Origin: Desulfoluna limicola
GTDB lineage: Bacteria > Desulfobacterota > Desulfobacteria > Desulfobacterales > Desulfolunaceae
DNA length: 64,000 bases
NCBI RefSeq assembly: GCF_021654575.1
Contig: NZ_AP024488.1
Span: 1,612,001 to 1,676,000 of the forward strand
Reading direction: 5' to 3'
The stretch's first letter is position 1; each line of letters begins with the position of its first letter. The translations under genes and the position numbers were made by a program. The notes below the pieces were generated by a model. It ran no database searches and was not told the DNA's origin. It worked only from the letters and a program-made list of their open reading frames with translations. This document shows, one piece after another, positions 1-8,210 of the stretch.

Positions 1-172
1 ATTGCTAATCTGTTTACGAAAGCCCACCATAAATTCAAAGTTAAGATTTGGTTAAAAGATGGTTAATAAAAGGTTAACAGGGGGCTGGATGAATGAAGGG
101 GACCGTTCCGAATGGGATGGTTGAGAAGGGCATTTTGAGGTGGGGGGAAGGCGTTCATGAGACGCCTTGAAG

Positions 173-385
173 GCAATCCATTCAGCTCCCAAAAAACGGC
201 CTCCGGCGGCAAGCAGTGCCACCTTGTCAGCAGATTTCGGGGCGCTTTGCCCCTCGTTCCTCGGGGCAAATCACATCCGCCTTCAAACTTGAATTTGTCG
301 GGTTTACTCATTAGACCCTGTTTATCAAACTTTTCAAATGTTTGGCCCCCGACAGGGCCGCCGGAGGCACAAGCTGAATAGTTAC
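173..385 (+). repeat. interspersed repeat element, full-length copy
   Basis: This is a full-length copy of the window-wide repeat. The left end (GCAATCCATTCAGC) and the right end (GCTGAATAGTTAC) are inverted versions of each other. Inside them lie GCCTCCGGCGG at the left and CCGCCGGAGGC at the right. The central hairpin pairs 246-253 with 263-270 around the recurring apical sequence. The right half has the CCTGTTTATCAAAC arm. No convincing target duplication flanks it. I see no gene in 1-172 or 386-715. Confidence 0.8.
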
Positions 386-715
386 CCCCATGTGTAACGT
401 TGGAGCCGGCGGGTTGGGTGTATGTATGGGGCCTTTCAACTCCTTGTCGCTATATTCGGATTCAGACGCAGCGTTGACCTGGGGGGCATGCATGGGTATT
501 GATCTGCAAAAACCCTGTGTCCGTTGATTTTCGGGGACAGGTGGCAAACGTTTCTGTACAATAAAAAAAGTTGCGCTATCCTATGAGGCACTGAATGATG
601 TGGAGAATAACACCCGGCCTGCTAATAGTTTTTGCTATATTCTGAGAGTCTGTTAGAACTGTCCCGCATTTCGTGAATTCAAACGCATTGTTCCACACTA
701 TTTTTAAGGACAGAC

Positions 716-1015
716 ATGAAAAAAACATTTAAGTTGACACACCCAAAGGTCAAGCGCGACAGGCTGATTGAAGCTGTAAAGAGCGATGTCAGGAAGTATC
801 TGAAGCGAGAACGCAATAAAACGTTGCCGGAAGGTGCCGATTTCTGGGACTTTGACTGCAAATTTGGCAACACGGCTGAAGAAGCAAAGGAAATTCATGT
901 CTCCGAGCTTCCCAAGTTTGTTGAATCGACAAAAGAGACGGACTTGGAATCGTTTTATGTGGAGATTCTTGCCAAGCCATGTCGCAGGATGAAAAAGCCC
1001 GAATCAGAGATGTAG
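716..1015 (+). CDS. DUF6172 family protein
   Basis: This is a 99-residue basic protein of unknown function. Its start MKKTFKLTHPKVK, the central stretch KYLKRER...LPEGADFWDFDC and the late FYVEILAKP match my memory of the DUF6172 family, and the length is normal for it. There is no signal peptide or membrane segment, so it should be cytosolic. The ATG follows AAGGA at a good distance. It stands alone: the next gene starts about 300 bp downstream, and only a partial repeat lies between. No role can be given from context. Confidence 0.8.
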   Translation: MKKTFKLTHPKVKRDRLIEAVKSDVRKYLKRERNKTLPEGADFWDFDCKFGNTAEEAKEIHVSELPKFVESTKETDLESFYVEILAKPCRRMKKPESEM

Positions 1016-1220
1016 TGTTATTCACGTTGTAAAAGACTGCTGATGGAAACCTCACAGCGGCGTCCCGTTTAAGCCCCACCATAAAAAACTCAATGACCTG
1101 AAAGGAGAATGCTTTTAAACGTATTCTCCGGATGGTCAGGACAGGTTCCGCTCAGATGACCGTTGTGTACGGCAAGCCGTCGTTCATGCAACGGCTCTTC
1201 TTTATCCCCCCTATAGTGAA

Positions 1221-1280
1221 GACCTGTTTATCAAACGAAGCCGATTCAATTGATGATTGTTTGCCCCCAGCGGGCATCTC
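1221..1280 (+). repeat. interspersed repeat, partial right half
   Basis: This is a decayed right-half copy with GACCTGTTTATCAAACG followed by TTTGCCCCCAGCGGGC. It lies in the 305-bp gap before the hydrolase gene. I see nothing else in that gap. Confidence 0.55.
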
Positions 1281-1320
1281 GGATTCACATCACTAAATAC
1301 GGGCGTACCCAGGAGCTGTT

Positions 1321-2247
1321 ATGAAAAAAGTGGTTTCAGGTCTTTTTCTGGTGATTGTTTTCATTGCCGCGGCGGTATTCGGCGTCATTCATTTTTTTCC
1401 AGAAAAAGTTGTGGAAGTCTGCGCAAACAGTGAGCGTGGCAAAGCAGGTCTTCGATTCAAATCGATAGCGGTGGGAGAACTTACCTACGCATACCTCGAA
1501 GGCGGTACAGGGGAGCCCCTTGTTCTCGTTCATGGGTTTGGTGCGAATAAAGACAACTGGACACGGGTAGCGGAATACCTGGCCCCGCATTTCAAGGTGA
1601 TCGCCCTTGATTTGGCCGGCTATGGAGAGAGCACTATAAATTTTGACCTTGACTACACGATCACCGCCCAGGCAGACAGGCTTCATGAGTTCGTGGATGC
1701 CCTCGACTTAAAATCGTTTCACCTGGGTGGCAGCTCCATGGGAGGGGCCATATCGGGAACCTACGGATCTAAGCACCAAGACCGCGTATTAAGCCTGTGG
1801 CTTATTGCTCCGGGAAATGTGCTGTCGTCAGAAGAGAGTGAGTTGGGGTTGCTCTTAAAAGAGGGCAAAAATCCCCTGATCACGCAAAATGCCGAGGAGT
1901 ACAAATCCCTGATAGCCTTCGTGTTTGAAAAAACGCCCCATATTCCGTCGCCTATCCTGGGGGTGTTTATGCGTGAGGCATTTGCCAACAAGGCATTGAA
2001 CGACAAGGTGTTTGCGGAGATCGTGAAGGAGAAGCTGTCTCTCGAGGACTTGTTGGCGGGGCTTGCCATTCCGACCCTTGTTTTATGGGGAGACCATGAC
2101 CGTGTGCTTCATGTTTCCGGAGCAGGTATTTTGTGCAAAGCCATGGTCAATGCCAGCTGCGTGATCATGAAAAACACGGGGCACCTGCCCATGATCGAAC
2201 GGCCGGAAGAGGCGGCAAGGTCGTTTTTACGGTTCCATCATTTCTAA
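1321..2247 (+). CDS. membrane-anchored alpha/beta hydrolase
   Basis: This 308-residue serine hydrolase has an uncleaved signal anchor (residues 5-25), so the enzyme probably faces the periplasm. The fold is shown by the oxyanion motif LVHGFGANKDNW (about 69-80), the nucleophile elbow GGSSMGG (Ser139), WGDHD with Asp260, and TGHLP with His288, which together make a complete catalytic triad. It resembles lipase/esterase-like hydrolases of the Abhydrolase_1 family, but the substrate cannot be told. AGGAG precedes the ATG at 1321. The gene is single and is followed 31 nt after its stop by a repeat element. Confidence 0.85.
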   Translation: MKKVVSGLFLVIVFIAAAVFGVIHFFPEKVVEVCANSERGKAGLRFKSIAVGELTYAYLEGGTGEPLVLVHGFGANKDNWTRVAEYLAPHFKVIALDLAGYGESTINFDLDYTITAQADRLHEFVDALDLKSFHLGGSSMGGAISGTYGSKHQDRVLSLWLIAPGNVLSSEESELGLLLKEGKNPLITQNAEEYKSLIAFVFEKTPHIPSPILGVFMREAFANKALNDKVFAEIVKEKLSLEDLLAGLAIPTLVLWGDHDRVLHVSGAGILCKAMVNASCVIMKNTGHLPMIERPEEAARSFLRFHHF

Positions 2248-2253
2248 TTGAGT

Positions 2254-2330
2254 GTAACCATGATTGTTCCAAAACACGCCTCCGGCGGTGAGGTATGCCA
2301 CCTCGAAAGTCAAGTGCGGATGCGTTGACG
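2254..2330 (+). repeat. interspersed repeat, left half
   Basis: A GTAAC-type end is followed by GCCTCCGGCGG at 2278 and the type I hairpin GAGGT-ATGCC-ACCTC. It begins just after the hydrolase stop codon. The right half is missing. I see no gene in 2331-2596. Confidence 0.7.
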
Positions 2331-2596
2331 TGTGTCAGGATACACTGGAAGCATTCAATCGTGTGATCCCTGATTGTTGTCAGACCCGAAATCATGCTAA
2401 ATATAGATAAACTACGTGGGATTAGTTCCTTGCGGCTACTTCCTGGATTTACTCCCGGGGCTTTTTGTGAACCTCGTCCCTTTATGCTTAAAGCCATGGG
2501 TTGCGATTTGTTTTTATCTGCCATTTCCGATTAAGGCTTCAGCTGGATACGTCATGTTTGCTTTGTGGGTGAGAGTCCAAAGAAGGGGGAGGTGTC

Positions 2597-3286
2597 ATGG
2601 TGAAAAAAGCAATGAAGGTTGAGGTGCCGGAAGACATAAAGGAGAACTGGCAGGAAATTACGGATATCCTGGCAAATCTTCTCGGAATTTCTGCGGCTTT
2701 GGTCATGCGATTTACAGACCCTGACATCGAAGTCTTCGTTTCAAGTGGGAGCCGCGGCAACCCCTATCAACCGGGAGATAAGGACGCAATGCTCGGTTCT
2801 GGCCTTTACTGCGAAACGGTCATGCGGACAAAAAAGAAGCTCCTTATCCCCAATGCCCTTGAAGACCCCGACTGGAAGGATAATCCGGATGTGAACCTGA
2901 GCATGATCTCCTATCTCGGGTACCCCATCCTGATGCCGGATGGAGACCCCTTCGGAACCCTTTGCGTTCTGGACAGCAAGCCCAATGCATACTCGGAAAC
3001 CATCGAGAAACTCATGATGAACTTTCGAAACCTCCTGGAGTCCCATCTTGAACTTCTCTACATGAACCATCTCCTTGGGGGGCGAAAGCAGCGCCTTGCA
3101 GATTACCTTGACGAACTTCAGTTCCTTCGAGGAATCGTTCCCATCTGCGCCAACTGCAAAAGCATCCGCGACGCCGAAGGAGGGTGGCACCCCATCGAAG
3201 AGATTCTGGTTCAGCACCTCGACGCCGATTTCAGCCACGGCATCTGCCCGGAGTGCAAAAAAGTGCTGTATCCGGATTTAAAATAA
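2597..3286 (+). CDS. GAF sensor protein with C-terminal CxxC/CxxC motif
   Basis: This 229-residue soluble protein has a GAF domain over about residues 15-150 (GLYCETV, then YLGYPILMPDGDPFG). A short linker leads to a conserved C-terminal module that starts PICANCKSIRD and ends HGICPECKK, with Cys184, Cys187, Cys217 and Cys220, probably a metal-binding knuckle. There is no kinase, cyclase, HD or receiver domain, so the output is unknown. The same C-terminal module follows a PAS domain in the gene at 59006. A strong GGGGAGG precedes the ATG. It appears monocistronic. Confidence 0.8.
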   Translation: MVKKAMKVEVPEDIKENWQEITDILANLLGISAALVMRFTDPDIEVFVSSGSRGNPYQPGDKDAMLGSGLYCETVMRTKKKLLIPNALEDPDWKDNPDVNLSMISYLGYPILMPDGDPFGTLCVLDSKPNAYSETIEKLMMNFRNLLESHLELLYMNHLLGGRKQRLADYLDELQFLRGIVPICANCKSIRDAEGGWHPIEEILVQHLDADFSHGICPECKKVLYPDLK

Positions 3287-3490
3287 CGTCTGTGCCTTTG
3301 TGTTGAATTGGTGTGCGCTGCCGGGCATTTAAGAACCGGAGCCACCTCCCCAAGACCAACGGGGAAACCCCAAAAAAAAACACTGAATCTTCGCTATCCT
3401 TGTTCGCCTGCTACCTTTTTCCTCCCACTGACGCCTGTCGATTTTTCCATGTAAAAAGCAGTTTAGGATCCATCCAAAAATACATGTACA

Positions 3491-3577
3491 AGGGAACTGT
3501 TCAGACCAATATCGCCTTCCACGGCCCTGCCGGGGACCAAACTGTAGCCAAATTTTTGAACTGGGTTAGACAAACAG
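3491..3577 (-). repeat. interspersed repeat, inverted partial copy
   Basis: Read on the minus strand this is the right half: CTGTTTGTCT, a degenerate AAAATTTGG, CCCCGGCAGGGCCG and an AACTGTTCAG-like end. It occupies the gap 3287-3655, where I see no intact gene. Confidence 0.6.
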
Positions 3578-3655
3578 CCGACACCTGACTCGGATTGCCG
3601 GGAGGGTGGGAAAATCAAACAGAAAACCGTGAATTAAATTCAGCATGTGTGACGC

Positions 3656-3877
3656 AACGAAACTCCCCATAATAAGGGCTTGAAATTCAAAAAGAAGAAA
3701 GCGGCCGCTTTCGGGAGCTACGGCTGGAGTGGGGAGTCTGTTAAGATTATTTCCCGTAAGCTCGAGGAGTGTGGGTTCGAGGTCCCCTTGAGCGGAGTGC
3801 GCCAGCTTTGGTCGCCGGACGACGAGGGCCAGGAGACATGCAGGGAGCTGGGACGACATGTTGCGAGGCAATTCTAA
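3656..3877 (+). pseudogene. C-terminal fragment of a flavodiiron protein
   Basis: About 74 codons remain open between an in-frame stop at 3650 and the stop at 3877. They encode KKKKAAAFGSYGWSGESV and a final ...CRELGRHVA, which are hallmarks of the last part of the flavodoxin-like domain of FprA/ROO-type flavodiiron oxidoreductases. These normally have about 400 residues and an N-terminal metallo-beta-lactamase diiron domain, which is absent here. An inverted repeat element lies directly upstream, where the rest of the gene would have been. No ribosome binding site is evident. I read it as a relic of an oxygen or NO detoxification gene. Confidence 0.7.
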
Positions 3878-3918
3878 ACTGGCAATCATCTACCCAAAAA
3901 CCTTGAAGAAGACACCGA

Positions 3919-4239
3919 ATGCAAGTCATCAAACTCGATGAAACCAATGCGTTCACCCCCGGCCAGATGAAACGGTTTATCCTGGTGGAAAAATCCGAAT
4001 CGTTCAAAATCATTAACTTCAACCTTGATGCAGGGGTTCTCTTTCCCGTTCACTCCCATGATCTCGATGGGGAATTGTCGATCCTGGTCCTGGATGGGGA
4101 GGGATTTTTCCTCGGTGCGGAGGATACAGAGATTCCGGCAGAAAAGGGGGATATTCTTGTCTCGGAAATTCGTGAGCCTCATGGGGTTCGGTCCACGACC
4201 AAAATGCGGATTCTCGTGACCATTGCTCCACCGACCTGA
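3919..4239 (+). CDS. small cupin-domain protein
   Basis: This 106-residue single cupin barrel has the motif-1 pattern HSHDLDGELSILVLDGEG (about residues 45-62), which supplies the His, His and Glu metal ligands. The second motif EIREPHG near residue 90 supplies the last His. Proteins of this size bind a divalent metal and act as isomerases, dioxygenases or small sensors; the ligand here is unknown. The start follows a weak AAGAAG. It lies 42 bp after the flavodiiron relic and converges with the amidohydrolase gene, with no operon partner. Confidence 0.75.
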   Translation: MQVIKLDETNAFTPGQMKRFILVEKSESFKIINFNLDAGVLFPVHSHDLDGELSILVLDGEGFFLGAEDTEIPAEKGDILVSEIREPHGVRSTTKMRILVTIAPPT

Positions 4240-4317
4240 TGGTGGCAGCCGCTCATGTACCGGCAGAGCTTTTTACCGATGAAAAGCTATGCCGGTACCC
4301 GGATGCCAAAGCTATCT

Positions 4318-5883
4318 TTAAGCCTCTTCTCCGCCAACAATGGTTTTTACCACCTTTGCCTCTCGGACATCCCTTTCAGGCTCAGAAAAATCACGATCAA
4401 AAACAGTAAAATCGCCCCACTTGCCCGGCTCGATGGTGCCGGATTTGTCTTCCACGCCGGCGGTCCAGGCTGCGGTTTTGGTGTAGCCGTCGATGGTCTC
4501 CCAGAAGGTGAGGGCCTGGTCGGGGAACCAGCCGCCTTCGGGCTTGTTGTCGGCGTCGGTGCGGAACATGGCGGCGCGGATGCCGATCATGGGATCGTTG
4601 GGCTCCACGGGGACATCGGAGCCGAACTGCATGCGGATGCCTGTGTCTTGGATAAGCTTCCAGGCGTAAGCGTGGCGGCAGCGCTCCTTGCCCCATTTGG
4701 CTTCCGCTGTCATCCAGTCGGTGGGGAGGAAACCGGGCTGCACCGAGGCGGTGACGTCCATCTCCTTGAATCGGTTCAGATCCTCCGGGGTAGTTCGCTG
4801 CACGTGCTCGACGCGGTCTCGCCGATCACCGGGAATCTCTTTGCGCATGGCCGCAAACCCATCCAGGGTGGTTGAGACGGCACGGTCGCCGATGGCGTGA
4901 ACAGCCACGCTTCGACCTGTCTCATAGGCCCTTTTGATATTGGCGAGAAATTCGTCTTCCGTCATGCAGGCAAGACCGCAGCAACCGGGGGAGCCGTCAT
5001 ACTCCACATGCATCCAGGCGGTTTCCGCGCCAAGGGAACCGTCCATAAAAAGTTTCACGTGGGTGTGCCAGAGGTGGTCGCTCCCTGCACCGGGAATGAT
5101 GCCCATGGCATCGGCTTTCTCCAGATCTTCCGGTGGCAGGAGGTGGCAGACCCGGAGCTTGAGCTTTCCTTCCGTTTCCAGCTCAGCCAGGGCGAGGTAA
5201 TCTTCCAGTTCCTCGCAGGAGTGAACACCGGTGAGCCCGCAGGCAAGGGTCCGCTTCTGGGCTTCGAGGATGGCGGCTTTTCGCTCTTCGTGGGATACGG
5301 CGGGGATGTGATCCCGGATCACCTCCAGGCACTCCCGGACAATGCCCGTGGGGTTGCCGTGTGTATCCCGGTCGATCTGGCCGCCTTCCGGGGTGACGGT
5401 ATCCGCGGTGACCCCGGCCATGTCCAGGGCTTTCTGATTGACCCAGATGAGGTGGCCGCAGGCCCGTGTCATCACCACGGGATGATCCGGAGCGATGTCA
5501 TCAAGGTCGGCCTTCGAAGGCTCCCGCTGCTCTTCCCAGAAATGATGGTTCCAGCCGCGCCCGATGATCCAGGCTCCCGGTTCGGCCTTGGCCACGGCCT
5601 CTTTCACGGCCTCCCTGCAGGTAGCAAGGGTAGGAAGGCCAGCCAACATCACCCGGCTAAGGGTGAGCCCGTAGGAGGCAAGATGGCTGTGGGCATCCAC
5701 CAAGCCCGGTGTCACCAGGTGACCCGACAGGGAGGTGATGTTCGTGTCCGGGGTCACCTTGGCCATGATTTCCCGGGTGGTCCCCACGGCCGTAATCATG
5801 CCGTTTTCCATAAGGAGAGCTTCAGCAAAGGGGGCCTCTTTTACCCCCGTGTAGATTCTGGACGAGACGATGGCGCGTTTCAT
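4318..5883 (-). CDS. YtcJ-like metal-dependent amidohydrolase
   Basis: This 521-residue amidohydrolase belongs to the YtcJ/AepA-like Amidohydro_3 family. It shows the metal-ligand motif DAHSH (His65, His67), a later AVHAIGDRA histidine, HVQRT, and the Asp of FGSDVPVEPNDPM. The beta-sandwich ends wrap the barrel, and there is no signal peptide, so it should act in the cytosol. The start at 5883 is chosen because GGAGG lies 4 nt upstream; that GGAGG is part of a repeat element. It is the last gene on the strand carrying the peptide-transporter permeases, so it may process an imported amide or peptide-like compound (inference). Confidence 0.82.
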   Translation of the reverse strand: MKRAIVSSRIYTGVKEAPFAEALLMENGMITAVGTTREIMAKVTPDTNITSLSGHLVTPGLVDAHSHLASYGLTLSRVMLAGLPTLATCREAVKEAVAKAEPGAWIIGRGWNHHFWEEQREPSKADLDDIAPDHPVVMTRACGHLIWVNQKALDMAGVTADTVTPEGGQIDRDTHGNPTGIVRECLEVIRDHIPAVSHEERKAAILEAQKRTLACGLTGVHSCEELEDYLALAELETEGKLKLRVCHLLPPEDLEKADAMGIIPGAGSDHLWHTHVKLFMDGSLGAETAWMHVEYDGSPGCCGLACMTEDEFLANIKRAYETGRSVAVHAIGDRAVSTTLDGFAAMRKEIPGDRRDRVEHVQRTTPEDLNRFKEMDVTASVQPGFLPTDWMTAEAKWGKERCRHAYAWKLIQDTGIRMQFGSDVPVEPNDPMIGIRAAMFRTDADNKPEGGWFPDQALTFWETIDGYTKTAAWTAGVEDKSGTIEPGKWGDFTVFDRDFSEPERDVREAKVVKTIVGGEEA

Positions 5884-5886
5884 GTT

Positions 5887-6147
5887 GCCTCCGGCGGGTC
5901 GCTTTTTTAAAAAAAAGCTCCGCAAAAAACGTTTCGGTTGCAGATGGGATTTCCCCTCGTTTCTCGGGAAAATCCCATCTGCATTTAGTGTAATTTTTTA
6001 GATCTGTTTGTTTAACTTTTTAAAAGCTTAGCCCCCGGCGGGCCGCCGGAGGCACACGCTGAATAGTTCCCTGAATTTCGTCATTCACGGGCAAAGCCCG
6101 TAAGCGAATGTGAAGGGGCGAGGTACGAGCCCTGGAGCATTCGCGAA
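5887..6147. repeat. interspersed repeat plus extra hairpin module
   Basis: GCCTCCGGCGGG starts 3 nt upstream of the amidohydrolase start codon. A central hairpin of 17-18 bp spans 5940-5982 around CCTCGTTTCTCGG. The right end has TAGCCCCCGGCGGGCCGCCGGAGGC and then GCTGAATAGTT, to 6070. A further module follows at 6086-6147: the ACGGGC/GCCCGT hairpin and the GCGAATG/CATTCGC hairpin, ending just after the permease stop. Confidence 0.82.
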
Positions 6148-6978
6148 CTAATGTTTATGGGGATCAAGCAGATCCCGCATGCCGTCACCGAGGAGGTTGA
6201 ACCCGAGCACGGTGGCAAAGATTGCCAGGCCTGGGAAAATAGAGATCCAGGGTGCCGTGAAGAACTCTTCCCTCGCGTTGGAGAGCATCCCCCCCCAGCT
6301 GGGGGTGGGCGGCTGTGTTCCCAGGCCGAGGAAGGAGAGGGAGGCTTCCGTCAAAATGGCGTAGGCGATGCCCAGGGTGGCGATGACGAGGATGGGTCCC
6401 ACGACGTTGGGGAGGATCTGGCCGAACATGATGCGCCATTTGCCGTAGCCCAGGGCTTCGGCGGCCCGGACGTACTCGATGCGCTTGGCCGAGAGCACCT
6501 GGGATCGTGTGATTCGGCAGGTAAAGGACCAGTTGGTAAGGCCGAGGGCGATGTAAACATTGACAAGGCCAGGCCCCAAAAGGGCCATGATGGCCAGGGC
6601 GAAAATCATGGACGGGATGGAGAGCATGATGTTGGTCAGGCCCATGATGAAGTCATCCCACCAGGAACCGAAATACCCTGCCGTAACCCCCAGGAGGACG
6701 CCGATAAGGGTGTTGATGAGCTGGCTCACCAGGCCCACGGAAAGCGAGATGCGGGAGCCGTAAATCACCCGGGAGAGGACATCGCGTCCCTGGCTGTCCG
6801 TACCGCAGAGATAGTCTGCCGAGGGGGCCTCTTCCGAGACCATGAGATCGGCATCATTGACGGGGTGGTAGGGGGCAAGGAGCGGCGCAAACACCGCCAT
6901 GCCGATGACCAGGGCGGTGAGGACCGCGCCGATGATAAGGTTGCTCTTGCCTTTGAGTGCTGCTTTAGAAAATGCCAT
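6148..6978 (-). CDS. peptide-type ABC transporter permease (DppC/OppC family)
   Basis: This 276-residue inner-membrane permease has about six transmembrane helices. The first follows a short cytosolic start, and the next region LCGTDSQGRDVLSRVIYGSRISL is the typical DppC/OppC signature. The cytoplasmic EAA loop is near ALGYGKWRIMFGQILPN. It should pair with the adjacent DppB-like permease and the two ATPases encoded divergently. Its ATG overlaps the upstream stop codon (TGATG), so the two permeases are translationally coupled. The end gives SLSFLGLGTQPPTPSWG, which is conserved in the family. Confidence 0.9.
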   Translation of the reverse strand: MAFSKAALKGKSNLIIGAVLTALVIGMAVFAPLLAPYHPVNDADLMVSEEAPSADYLCGTDSQGRDVLSRVIYGSRISLSVGLVSQLINTLIGVLLGVTAGYFGSWWDDFIMGLTNIMLSIPSMIFALAIMALLGPGLVNVYIALGLTNWSFTCRITRSQVLSAKRIEYVRAAEALGYGKWRIMFGQILPNVVGPILVIATLGIAYAILTEASLSFLGLGTQPPTPSWGGMLSNAREEFFTAPWISIFPGLAIFATVLGFNLLGDGMRDLLDPHKH

Positions 6979-7907
6979 CAGTATTCAATCCTCGGATCCA
7001 CCACCGAATAGAGAAGATCCACCACAAGGTTCACGATGAGAAAGACAAGGATCATCACAAGGATACATCCCTGTGTGACGGGGATATCCCTTTGAAAGAT
7101 GGAGTCCACCAGAAGGGAGCCCAGGCCCGGCCAGGAGAAGAGTTTTTCCACGATGACGGTCTGGCCGATGAGGGCGCCGAATTGCAGGCCCGCTGTGGTC
7201 AAGACGAGTACCATGGTGTTTCGCATGACGTGGCGCCAGTTGACCAGAAGTTCGGAGAGCCCCTTGGCCCGGGCGGTACGGATGTAATCCTTATGCAGTA
7301 CTTCAAGTACGGCGGCGCGGGTGGCGCGGGCGAGAAGGGCTGTGTAGCCGATGCCGAGGGTGATGGCGGGCATGATCAGATGGCTGAGTTTTCCGTTGCC
7401 GTAGCCCGAGGTGGGAAGCCAGCCCAGCTTGACGGAGAAGAGATACATCAGCAGCAGGCCCAGCCAGAATTGGGGGAGAGAGACCCCGGAGACCGCCCCG
7501 ATCATGGAAGCGGAATCAATAAGAGTGCCTCGCTTCAAGGCCGAGATAAACCCTAAGGGGATACCGATTCCTATGGAAATAAGAAGGGCCGCGATGGAGA
7601 GGCGCAGGGTGGGCCAGATGCGCTCGCCCACCAGCTTGTTCACCGGTTCGCGCCGTAAAAACGAGGTGCCCAGGTCTCCTTTAACAAGCCCTTTTAGATA
7701 GATGACGTACCGGGTGTGCACCGGTTTGTCGATTCCCCACTCTTTTTTCAGCTGCTCCACAACCCGAGGGTCCGGCGCTTTGCGCTGGTCTCCCGCCATC
7801 AATGCGGCGTTTCCCGGCAAGAGGTTTAAAAGCACGAACATGATGATGGAGATAATCAGGATCGTGGGGATGAATTGCAGAATGCGGCGAAATGCGTAAG
7901 CTCTCAT
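6978..7907 (-). CDS. peptide-type ABC transporter permease (DppB/OppB family)
   Basis: This 309-residue permease starts with MRAYAFRRILQFIPTILIIS, the classic first helix of DppB/OppB. It also has PDPRVVEQLKKEWGIDKP in the first periplasmic loop and an EAA-like loop TARAKGLSELLVNWRHVMRN. About six helices are visible. It sits between the binding-protein gene and the DppC-like gene on the minus strand. The 303-bp gap to the binding-protein gene holds two repeat copies, so it may be transcribed with that gene or from its own promoter. Confidence 0.9.
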   Translation of the reverse strand: MRAYAFRRILQFIPTILIISIIMFVLLNLLPGNAALMAGDQRKAPDPRVVEQLKKEWGIDKPVHTRYVIYLKGLVKGDLGTSFLRREPVNKLVGERIWPTLRLSIAALLISIGIGIPLGFISALKRGTLIDSASMIGAVSGVSLPQFWLGLLLMYLFSVKLGWLPTSGYGNGKLSHLIMPAITLGIGYTALLARATRAAVLEVLHKDYIRTARAKGLSELLVNWRHVMRNTMVLVLTTAGLQFGALIGQTVIVEKLFSWPGLGSLLVDSIFQRDIPVTQGCILVMILVFLIVNLVVDLLYSVVDPRIEY

Positions 7908-7992
7908 ACTTGAACAACCTGGATGAGTGGTTCGTTATTAGTGAATCGTGAGTGGTGACGAAGTAGAGCTATGGAAACATACAAAAAACGAT

Positions 7993-8075
7993 GCCTCCGG
8001 CGGCAAGGTGAGCCACCTTGAAAGCTGGTTACCGCTGCGCTTTGCCTCTCGTTCCTCGAGTCAAAGCGCAGCGGT
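7993..8075 (+). repeat. interspersed repeat, left half with long hairpin
   Basis: GCCTCCGGCGG is followed by the type I hairpin AAGGTG-AGC-CACCTT. The central hairpin at 8031-8075 is very strong: a 14-bp stem starting ACCGCTGCGC closes around CTCTCGTTCCTCGAG. The stem sequence differs from all other copies. Confidence 0.78.
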
Positions 8076-8171
8076 ATTTTGAAAAGGGTGCACATTTATT
8101 AATTTCCAGCAGCCTTTGGGGACAGTGAGCCAATATTTCAGTGCTGTTTTAAGCACATCACCATGCAATAT

Positions 8172-8204
8172 GCTTTCGAGGTGGCTCACCTCGCCGCCGG
8201 AGGC
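8172..8204 (-). repeat. interspersed repeat, type I tip after binding-protein gene
   Basis: On the minus strand this reads GCCTCCGGCGGCGAGGTG, AGC, then CACCTCGAAAGC. It begins 6 nt after the stop codon of the binding-protein gene and consists of the left tip only. Confidence 0.75.
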
Positions 8205-8210
8205 GTGCTT

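Noticed and set aside
157..381. Short open frames running through repeat elements (also at 12070, 38398 and others)
   Set aside because: They recur only because the repeats are GC-rich and open in several frames; predicted peptides differ between copies and have no start signals.
4897..5910. Long open frame of 337 codons on plus, antisense to the amidohydrolase
   Set aside because: It is the complement of a clear amidohydrolase gene, has no family motifs and reflects GC-biased codon use. The same holds for long antisense frames at 8163-9659, 16604-17572 and 17822-18946.
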